Shown here: piece after piece, positions 1 to 39,600 of the stretch
Layout of the letters: each line of letters begins with the position of its first letter
Numbering within the stretch: the first letter of the stretch is position 1
Assembly: GCF_963662255.1 (NCBI RefSeq)
Contig: NC_085049.1
Span: forward strand, 61,675,158 to 61,739,157
Reading direction: 5' to 3'
Length of the DNA stretch: 64,000 nucleotides
Source: Cinclus cinclus
Lineage: Eukaryota; Chordata; Aves; Passeriformes; Cinclidae
Translations under genes and position numbers: made by a program
Notes under the pieces: model-generated
Told to the model about the DNA's origin: nothing
Seen by the model: only the letters and a program-made list of their open reading frames with translations
Databases searched by the model: none

Positions 1-3000
1 GTCCCAGATATTTAGGCTTTGTACGTAGATGGCATTTTCTCTCCTGTGCAACCCAGCCTTCCTATGACAAATGGCTGAATAGTCCAGCACAGAAAACAAA
101 ATTCTTGTAAAAATTCTCACCCTTTCATCCTACATAGAAAGCAGAATGGTGTCATTTTCTCCCCCTTATTCCTTCCCACTCCCTTAAACCTCACAGACTA
201 CATAGCAGCACATGTATCAGGAATTTCAAGCAACTTACCTCTACAACTGGCAAATGAGCAACCAGTTTGGTTTCAGGCAAAGACACTTCCTTGTACCAGA
301 ACTGCTAGCACTTCTCAGACCTTATCACAGACACTCCAAGTGATATCTTGCCCCTTCCTTTTATTTCTAGGAAAGAAAAAAAAAAAAACAAACAAAAGAG
401 AGACATCCTCTCCTTGATGTCATTTTTCCTCCTATGAATGAACAAGGGAAGGGAAGGGTATATACCAAGCATTACTAACGAGCATGTTATGCTTCCCACA
501 GCTTTGTCCAGGGGAACACGTTTCCCTTTGACATAAGAAAGCTATTGTCCTAAGAGAAGCTCAATAAGAGGCTTCATTGATTAAAAAGAAATAAATAAAA
601 CAACAGCAGAACAGCCAGTAGAGAAGTTGGTCTCATTAAAATAAGGAGTTCCATATAGGCTAACAAGAGCTCTAGCATATTAACTGCCAAGGGAAAACAA
701 AAGACAGCCTAATTCACAGGGAGCACTCAAAACATGAACAAAGCAAAATATTCACACTGCAGCTATCACAGGAATGCTCAGCATCTGCAGTTTTGTGGCA
801 TGCCTAACAAAAACTAGTCTTGCCAACAAAAAAAAAAAAAAAAAAAAAAAGAGAGAGAGATTGAGGAAAATTGTGACACTTGAACTTAACTTCAAGGGCC
901 TGCTCTTCTAATATAAGTTATTTTGTAAGCCCATGTCAGAGCTCCCTAAAAAGTCAAAAGGCTTCACTTATTATCAGAGCATCTGAAAAACACTTAAAAA
1001 CAAAAACCCCTTCTGATGAGGCACGCTACAGAACATGAATTTTGAGCCGAAAAAATAATACAGTAACAATTACCCATTTTCAGACGCCAAACGGTTCAGC
1101 TCAGAGATTGCAGGGAATACAGATAAATGTTAGCCTTACCACTCACGGGGAGAGGTACAGGTTAAGACCCAGAACTGCCACCTTCAAGTAGTCAGCCTGC
1201 AAATGTGCAGAAGGTGCTGTGGTGAGATGAATACTGCAGTACCAGGCAGAGTCATAACCAAATCTGACTTCTAAAACCAGTTGGGTTCCCTGCATCAAAA
1301 AGCTGTACATAATGAATGAAGTAAGCATCTGATACTGAATTTTGGCAGTTCCAGATAGGACTGCATTAGTTTCTACGCATGCCAGTTTCATCAGCTCTCA
1401 TTCAACAGGCATTTGATGTTCAGACACTGAAAGAAAGGACCTCAGAATAAAAGTACACTGTAACACATCCCCCACATAGCTTCTGGCCATGCCATTCTCA
1501 TTTCCAGGCAGACCTTGACACCCTCAAGGTCCCTTGGGACAAAAGACCGAATAAGCCCATCTCAGTAGAAATAATTATTTTAATAGTTCTTCCCCTTCCT
1601 CTTCCTGATGTTGTTTCTTCCCCATTTTCCCCTCCCTGCTTCACCCCTTAAAACGAGGAAAACACCAGAAACTTGTGATCATTTCCAAACCAGGGGGCAA
1701 CCAGTCCAGTTCCAAGTTCAGTAAGCATAGAGGTTCCACACCACGCACCCTGCTTTCGGGAAACACCTAATTTCTGCTGCTAATGGCTCTGTGGGATGGA
1801 AGGAGAGGAGTTGTCACCTAGCCACACCTTACAGCTGGATCAACACAGAGACACTGATTTACTGGGAGACAAGCAGTCAGCCCCAAATGATATATCAGGA
1901 GGGGCAAGAATTGCCTTCAGCTGGTTGAGTGCCAAACCTCCAGTAAAGGACTAAAGCAATGGATCAACACCAGGTAAGAGAGATGTGGAAAACATCCCTA
2001 TCTATGGACATGCGGCATAGGGACAGGCATTCCTCAGGAAAGGGGGTGCAGATACACCCTGGACATGACCTACAGACTTGTGACACCACAGTCTGCCTCT
2101 GCGTTCCACAGAGATGCACAGCTGCCCCCAAACACGGAGGAACAGCAGAGTCAGCAAATCAAAGCTAAAGCACTTTACACAAATACTTCAGGGTATTAAC
2201 ACATGCTCTAAGATGCCACATGAGATAACCGGCTTAGGATCAGTTGTATCAGGATTCATAGATCACTCACTGGGGCCCAACCAGCAAGACATGCTACACT
2301 AATTACAACCCATTCTGTAGCACAAGATGAACCGAGTCCAAATCCCATTTTACTTGACTGAACAGTTTACATATAAACAAACAAACAAACAAACAAAAAT
2401 CCACAACCCTACAGATAGTTAAAATATTGATGAAGCAGCCATTGGCATAGCTTAAGTGAAACCTAAAGGGATTCACAGGCTCATTAAAATGCCTTCTGTT
2501 AACAGGCTCATTAAGAAAAAACTCGGGCAGAAACACTTCTAGAGCTTCACCCTATATTTGAGATATATAACATCATCGTCTATTCCATCAAAACTCAAAG
2601 GCAGTCACAACAGTCTAACCCCCAGCAACTGGATTAGTCTTGACAGTACCGACTGAAACTCATGTTTATAAACATACTGAAATGAAAGGAGTTGTCATGT
2701 CAGTATCTGTTGAAACCTACTACAGGATAGTCAAGATGTTTTTACAGACACATCCACTGACATGCAGAAGAAAAGGGGTAGGCACAAGAGACACCCACTG
2801 AACGAAACGCTACTGTCTTCACCACTACAGCAATTACAGAGCCTTTTTGTTGAATTACTGAGTCAGCAGGAGCTCTGCTTCCCTGGGGAGGCCTCAGAGG
2901 CACGAAAGAGAAAGAACCAGACTAGTCAGTCCGAGGTGATGGGCTTTAAATTGGCAACCAGCTCGTTACACTAAGGCGGCTGACTGCTCTCCTCAGACTG

Positions 3001-3739
3001 CCTTTCCACACCTGTCCGTGAAGTGCGCACCAGCAGAGGCAGTGAGCACGCTCTCCCGTACCAAACAGCAGCAAAGGCCCTGGGTACACCTGTCAGGGCA
3101 GAGAAACCCACTTGAAATCAGGGAGGGAGGAGCACTTCGTCTCCGCAGGAGTCGTGCAGACGGCTGCTTTCCCACAGGAGCATCCAGTTTGGGCAGAGGC
3201 TGGTTAATACTAGACACGCTCCCTCCCATTTCTACTCCACACTTCTTCCAGCAAAGAAACATGGAGGGCAGCATTTTTTTCCATGCCCATGGAAAATAGC
3301 AGACTGCTGACTGGCCACAGATAAGAGCAGTTTATTATGACTTAAATTTAACATCGTGTCTTATTCTGAAAGATCCACCCGGTATAATTTCAAATGCATA
3401 GGCCACCTAGGCCTTCCAGCTCCTAAAGGAATAAATGTACTTTTTCCTATGTCTTGATCTGATACTGCGCCTGATACTGAAGGTGACACACAGCATCCCT
3501 GGAACACGGCCAGCTTTTGGGCAAAGAAGGGAGCCAGGCGCCTTCTGGCTTACTAAGCAATATGAATGAGTGTTTTTCCCAAAGAGCACTGGGGCAAATT
3601 TCCTGCAGAAACAGCACCGCATCCTCAAACGCTTGCGTAGGGCACGGGAGAGACTGGTTTGAAGGCTGCTATGCAAAAACTCTCCCCTCTCCCTTCCCCA
3701 GGGTAAGTTTCGAGGCACTTCCCTTCCGACAACAGTGAC
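1..3739. other. Non-coding stretch left of the CpG island (probable GAS2L3 intron 1)
   Basis: I recognise no coding exon on either strand. It contains short simple repeats: a run of 23 A followed by GA units (828-860) and AAAC units (2376-2395). If GAS2L3 starts in the island on the minus strand, this would be its first intron or 5' UTR. Short ORFs here have no recognisable content. Confidence 0.5.
828..860. repeat. A23 followed by GA units
   Basis: A run of 23 A passes into five GA units on the plus strand, in the stretch left of the CpG island. Confidence 0.9.
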
Positions 3740-3972
3740 AGAGACGCTAGACGGGTGGCCGGGGGCGACCCCGGTGACGGGGAAGATCCCGGTGGCCGGG
3801 GGCGATCCCGGTGGCCGGCTCCGCACAACGCCGGGCTCTGCCGAGGCTCCCCGACACGCGGGACTCAGAGCGTTCCCAGCGCTGCCCCCGCACACAGGCG
3901 GGACCCTCCTCCCTGCTGCCCCTCAGCCGCCCCGCACCTCCCCCGCGGGCCGGGCTGCCGTCACACCCACCG

Positions 3973-4030
3973 CTGTCCCGTGCCGTGCCGTGCCGTGCCG
4001 TCCCGTCCCGTCCCGTGCCGTGCCGTGTTG
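3973..4030. repeat. Pentanucleotide repeat CCGTG/CCGTC in the CpG island
   Basis: About eleven consecutive five-base units alternate between CCGTG and CCCGT types, ending in a decayed GTTGTG. It sits about 50 bp from the CCAAT/GC-box cluster. Confidence 0.85.
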
Positions 4031-4079
4031 TGTCCCTAGGGCACATCGGCACCGCCGCCCCGGCCCGCGCCGGCCGCTC

Positions 4080-4115
4080 CTTTCGAAAGCGCCAATCGGC
4101 GCCGGGGGCGGGGCC
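4080..4115. promoter_or_regulatory. CCAAT box, E2F-like site, CHR-like palindrome and GC box cluster
   Basis: Within 36 bp there is the palindrome CTTTCGAAAG (4080-4089; its core TTCGAA is a reported variant of the CHR element), then GCGCCAAT (4089-4096; on the minus strand ATTGGCGC, which fits both NF-Y and the E2F pattern TTSSCGC), then GGGGGCGGGGCC (4104-4115, Sp1-type). This combination is typical of cell-cycle-regulated promoters. The motifs are seen directly; the function is inferred. Confidence 0.5.
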
Positions 4116-4167
4116 GCGCCTGCCGCACCTGGCCCGGAGCCGCGGAGCCGCAGAACCGCGGAACCGC

Positions 4168-4380
4168 CCCGCTCCCGGGACACCTCCCCCCCTCCCGGGA
4201 CACCGCCCCCGCTCCCGGGACACCGCTCCCGGGACACCTCCCCCCCTCCCGGGACACCTCCCCCGCTCCCGGGACACCTCCCCCCCTCCCGGGACACCTC
4301 CCCCGCTCCCGGGACACCGCTCCCGGGACACCTCCCCCCCTCCCGGGACACCTCCCCCGCTCCCGGGACACCGCTCCAGG
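4168..4380. repeat. GC-rich minisatellite in the CpG island
   Basis: The block consists of tandem copies of a unit of about 20 bp, CTCCCGGGACACCTCCCCCC, interspersed with a shorter form of about 14 bp (GCTCCCGGGACACC). The minus strand is G-rich with several runs of three or more G per unit. The array creates long open frames on both strands that are not genes. Confidence 0.9.
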
Positions 4381-4826
4381 GCACTCCTAGCCGCAGGGCC
4401 GGCCCCTGGCAGCCGGCGTTCTGACCGGAGCGCTGGACACAGCGCTGTCCCCGCCGCCTGGGCTCGCCCGGCACGAAGAGTTTCCCCCTCCCCAGCCTCC
4501 TGCAGCCCCCCGCACCTCCGCGCACGGCATCCAGACACGCTTACCCGTCCCGGGGGCGCTGCTGATGGTGGTACTCTTGAGAGCCATTAAGCACCAGCAA
4601 TCAAAGTCATAAAGCAAAACAACCTGTGACACACTTTCCACAAAGTAAAGATACTCTGTAATCTTTACTTCGAAATAATAATGCAATTGAAGTTACATGT
4701 TATATCATTAAAAGAGTTTTTGCGTATGTGGTTTTCGCCCATTACATAATTTTTCATCTTGTGAAGAAATAACATCTTGTGCACCTTGCATCAACACATT
4801 TCAGAGTTGAACAGCAAATGACTATG

Positions 4827-5251
4827 ACGTTAACCATTTCAACTAGTTTATTACTGTAACTATCTGGAACATATTCTTTGACAGAGGTAAAGAACAAAAG
4901 AACACTGCAATGAAAAATTATGAATGGAAACTTGCATTTCCCCATTTCTTTGCAGAGGATCTGCAACTGCATCAGCTTAATTGAAGCAGGAATTAACTGG
5001 GCTCCTTGGAAGAGCTGGTGGGCCCTTTCTGATCAGAGGGTATAAATACAGAAAAAGTTATACTCACGTGTGAGGATCTGATAGCTATACAAAACTCTGT
5101 GCATAGTGAATAAAATTACTTTTATGAATCCGTGGCATGTTTCTATAAAAATGCAGTAAAGAAAATATGCACTGTGGGATATTTTTCTATGAAAATAAGT
5201 GCTATGTGGTCCTTTAAAAAGATATTTCTCCTAAAATAAAATAAGTATCCA
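4827..5251 (-). other. NR1H4: NR1H4 3' UTR (inferred) with poly(A) signal
   Basis: The minus strand has a canonical AATAAA at 4852-4847, 400 nt past the stop. A T/G-rich stretch follows within 60 nt, as expected downstream of a cleavage site. I place the cleavage site at about 4827 by inference. No other AATAAA occurs on this strand between here and the stop codon. Confidence 0.6.
4847..4852 (-). terminator. Candidate NR1H4 poly(A) signal AATAAA
   Basis: A perfect AATAAA hexamer on the minus strand lies 400 nt beyond the NR1H4 stop and about 290 nt before the CpG island. It is the only canonical hexamer in the interval, so it is the best candidate for the 3' end. Confidence 0.6.
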
Positions 5252-35348
<30,097 letters not shown>

Positions 35349-35995
35349 TTATTCTTCAGTTCAGGAGGAATATGCTGATTAAACAGGAGGTTGAAAAGAG
35401 ACCCTGAAACATATGAAGCAAGAAGAATATTTAAAACAAGATAACTAACTTTTGTGTACCTAGTGTAAAGCAGGATGCAGGAGGTTGTTTCAATATTTGC
35501 TGTAACAAATATTGTACTGAAATTGCAATACCTAATTCGGCTTTTAAATAAAATGCTACATCCAGCCTGTTTGTTTTTTTTTTCCTTGCTGCAGCATATT
35601 TTATTTGCTCTCTTTCTGTTCATTTTAAATAAATAGTGGTTCATACCCAAATTTATTAAAATATTCACACTGAAGCACTGGCCTGACCTCCTGAGGGTGT
35701 GCTGCCCAGTCCCCCTGCCATGCAATACCAATCGTTTGCATTAATTTTCACCACCCTTTCATCATTTCATTGCTTTCACTGACTGAAAGAGTGTAAGCTT
35801 ATGGTTAGATCAGAAGAACACAGACAGGAAACTTGAGTTTAATTTCTAGGGACCAGCTCTTTATCTTGTCTTTGCTAATTACTGAGCAAGATAAATGGTG
35901 ACAAACGCAGAGAGCCAAGCCTTGCTCTGATAACCAGGCTCGCCCTTCCGCTCTCTCTGTGGTCCCAAGCAGCCACAGCTCCCACTTAGGGAGGC

Positions 35996-36619
35996 TGGGA
36001 GAGCTGGGAAAGGGGCTGAGGGATGGGAAATGGGCTGAGGGATGGGAAATGGGCTGAGAGCTGGGAAAGGGGCTGAGAGATGGGAAAGGGGCTGAGAGCT
36101 GGGAAATGGGCTGAGAGCTGGGAAAGGGGATGAGAGCTGGGAAATGGGCTGAGAGCTGGGAAAGGGGCTGAGAGATGGGAAAGGGGCTGAGAGATGGGAA
36201 AGGGGCTGAGAGATGGGAAAGGGGCTGAGAGCTGGGAAAGGGGCTGAGAGATGGGAAATGGGCTGAGGGCTGGGAAATGGGCTGAGAGATGGGAAAGGGG
36301 CTGAGAGCTGGGAAAGGGGATGAGAGCTGGGAAATGGGCTGAGAGCTGGGAAAGGGGCTGAGAGATGGGAAAGGGGCTGAGAGATGGGAAATGGGCTGAG
36401 GGCTGGGAAATGGGCTGAGAGCTGGGAAATGGGCTGAGGGATGGGAAAGGGGCTGAGGGATGGGAAAGGGGCTGAGGGATGGGAAAGGGGCTGAGAGCTG
36501 GGAAAGGGGCTGAGAGCTGGGAAATGGGCTGAGGGATGGGAAATGGGCTGAGAGCTGGGAAATGGGCTGAGAGCTGGGAAATGGGCTGAGGGATGGGAAA
36601 GGGGCTGAGAGCTGGGAAA
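35996..36619. repeat. 19-bp minisatellite upstream of NR1H4 coding exon 1
   Basis: About 33 tandem copies of GGGCTGAGAGCTGGGAAAT and close variants (GAGAGA, GAGGGA; AAAT or AAAG) are present. The G-rich strand is the plus strand, which is the template strand for NR1H4. A long open frame on the minus strand (Ser/Pro/Phe/Leu-rich, 19-residue period) is a by-product of the repeat and not a gene. Confidence 0.97.
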
Positions 36620-39600
36620 CGTCTCCCTTGCCCAGCTCACACAGGGGAGTGGGCTAGCTCCACACTGCGTTTGCGGCAGAACCAACAGGAGAACACAGAG
36701 CTCCAACAAGTTGATGTCTCAAGGGCTTCTACAGACACCAAGAGGATTCTGCATAAAGCTGTCAGCAAGCTGTTTTACTTTGTTTTATAGTCTTAATTCT
36801 TTATTTGGTTTTATTACTGTGGGACTGTCCCTGGGACTGCCTTTCCACTCACTGAAGGCATTTGAGAGTTACAGCCCAGTCTGCTTCCCAGCGAGGGCTC
36901 AGCATGTTTCTCCAGGAGAAATGAAGTCATCTGACAAAAACGTGAATGCTGCAGGAGGCCCCAGTGCTGAGCAGGCTGGGAAGTAGTTTGTGAGAGTGGC
37001 AAGCACAGTCTGTAATTATATTCAGATTTGTCCGCAAGGATTCATTATATTCTTTCTTAACATAAACAGAGGCCCTCTAATTAGATAGATGAATTTTAAA
37101 TGCCTGCCCACAGATAATTTAAACAGTTTACTTAGAAATGCCAAAAGCTACTTGTATCAACAGACCAGATAGAGTTCTTGTGGCAAATCACATGTAAACA
37201 CAAGAGTCTCAAATCTAGCACAGAAACACAGTTTTGCAGCAGCCAGAAAACTCCACGTATCTTGGATGGGGTTTGGCAACTAGCCCAGCCACCCCACTAG
37301 GTCCACGTTTACTTCCAACCATTTTATTGCCTTGCTGCCTCATTTTCCAGAGAAGTTATCTGCTGAAATCAAGAGGTGGGGCCACCCACATGGCCCTAAA
37401 GTCTTAAAACTCCTGACAGATGGATTTCTCATTAAATACCCAATGTAAACCCTTGGCATGGGATTCCTCTTACAGCCCGTTGCAAGTGTTCTGTGATGGG
37501 AGAAGACAGCAGCACAGTCAGGACCACTATAAATTCCAGCAAGACAAACATCAAAAGGAGGTATTTTCAGAGAGATAATGAATATTTTTCTGGATTTTCT
37601 TGTTGAAGACCAGAAAAGAGAGGCCATCAGGACTCTCTCCTCATGTCCCAACCCTTTAATATCTTCCTTACAGCCCATGGGAGTGCAGCCCTTGGAGCTC
37701 CTTGCAGGATCAGCTCTCCTTACAGCCAGACACAAAGGCTGTTCCACCACCACTACTTCTTCTCACATCTTCTCATCATGTTTGAAGGCCTAACACTGCA
37801 ACACCTAACATCAGCACTGGGATTTTGAATTTCTACATGTCTATACATAGACATATATAGAAATAGATAGCCCATACATATACCATCTATATGTCTATAC
37901 ATATAGACCCTAGAATTTATCTTCTTAGGGAACGTCAGAAGTTATATCAAAATAATTTAAATACAGTCCCAAGAAGTCATATGTCTGAAAGTATTTATTG
38001 CCAGTATATGGTCAGATTTTCAATGCATAGCTTCTTGGCTTGTAAATTTTATCTTCTGCATCCTGTTAGTTTGTGCTGCAAATTAGAAGAAAGTGGGCAA
38101 GCTATGTCTCTAAAAGCTTATAAAGTGTCTGTTTTTACAGCCTCTTTGATATGTCTATCAACTTCTTTCTCGTTTCTTTGAGGACATTCCCATTTTTAAC
38201 ATATCATTGTATAATACCTCTCTTTAACCTCAAGGTGGACTCTTAGAATTTATTATTCTTTGCATACAAGCACAAAAAGACCAAACCTTCATGTTAATAA
38301 TACTGCCTTGTTGATAGTAAGAATCTTGAGTACATAATTGTAATAATCTGCATTATTGTAGGACATTCAGGTTTTGTAACTCTACACCTCCTGCCACATA
38401 AGTTTTTGTCTGGATGGATTCAATTCAAGCCGAATGTTCATGATGATTTTACAAATCCCACAATTTTAATACTTCATTTTCTGTAATATATCCAGCTGAT
38501 GCAGACCGTTTACTAGATTTCATTTCAGAGATGACTTCTATCTTCTCGGGGTTTCTGCAAGGCACAGGACCACCATAAGAAAGGCCAGAAATATATCTTC
38601 CAATGCATCTACCTTTGGTACTGCAAATTTCACTGAACACCAAACTCTTCATTAAATACTGACTGATATTTGGCTCTGATTTTCTCCTGAGTCCAGCCTG
38701 CTGTGAGCTATCTAACCTACATTAGACTTATCCATATAATTAGTTTCACATGTATTTAAAAGCATCAGGGGCTGATTTCCAGCTCTAAGTACTACACTAG
38801 ATGCACAGTACAGAGCATTTAAGCTACACTTACTCCATACATTGTTCAGTTCTGGGAAATAATGTAGGTCACTGTATTGGACTGATACTCTATCCTGAGG
38901 TGTAACAACAAAACAGAGTATCCGACATGTAAAAGCTGAAATGAAGGCAGTAGAAACACAGGAAATCAATATTGCTCTCCAAAATAAGAGCCCTTCAAGA
39001 GAAAAGAAGAGGCATGTGATAAATTAGAAAGCTTCTTTTCCCAAATAATTTTTTTAGTTAAATAAATAAAATAAAGCAATTTACTCCACCACCTCTGGAG
39101 ATTATTTTCATAGGCCAAAATATACAGCAAAGAAAAACAGAGATCAGTATGTACAAAGTAAAAGAGGTGCCCAACTGCTTGAGATTATTGTCTTCAACTG
39201 CATGTTAAGAGCTCCAAATTGCATAAAATTTTATTACATGCAGCCTTCAATATACTTCAGATCAATCAATGTAGGTTTACATGATCTATGTTTAACTAGG
39301 AAAATCTACATGTATACTATTATATATGGGGCTTTTTTCCCCCACTTTATGGATGTATATCCATTTTTATTCAGATTTCTTATGGGATATATGTTCATCA
39401 AGGTATACAAATATGTACATACACACAACTGGGCTTATTATTGAACTCTAGGTTTCAGATTTATTGTGGGCTTTTATCTGTGCACTACCCCTGGCCTTGC
39501 TATGGTCAACAGTAAAGCTTTCCCTGGCTGCTGTGTAAGCAAAGCGAAGTCTCTTATTGAAAAAATTAAAGTTAAATCAACTGAGGTCACTGAAAACAAA

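Larger units (their letters stand above)
3740..4560 (-). promoter_or_regulatory. GAS2L3: CpG island, probable promoter of GAS2L3 (direction inferred)
   Basis: This is the only strongly GC- and CpG-rich block in the window; both flanks turn AT-rich abruptly. It holds a GC box (4104-4115), a CCAAT box (4092-4096), a TTTCGAAA palindrome and two kinds of GC-rich tandem repeat. In vertebrates NR1H4 is followed head-to-tail by GAS2L3, so I infer that the island starts GAS2L3 transcription on the minus strand and that the gene leaves the window on the left. I could not recognise a GAS2L3 coding exon, so the gene assignment rests on synteny. A bidirectional promoter is also possible. Confidence 0.6.

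Noticed and set aside
3698..3710. Plus-strand sequence CCCCAGGGTAAGT, resembling both an acceptor and a donor
   Set aside because: It would require a plus-strand gene left of the island, for which there is no coding support. Isolated splice-like words are common.
3735..4590. Several long overlapping ORFs of 94-263 codons on both strands in the CpG island
   Set aside because: They exist because the sequence is very GC-rich with few stop codons and carries tandem repeats. The products are Pro/Arg/Gly-rich repeats of the DNA unit with no recognisable domain, and all frames are equally open.
35879..36709. A 276-codon minus-strand ORF rich in Ser, Pro, Phe and Leu
   Set aside because: It is the translation of the 19-bp minisatellite; the 19-residue period equals three DNA units. 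There is no unique sequence supporting a gene.
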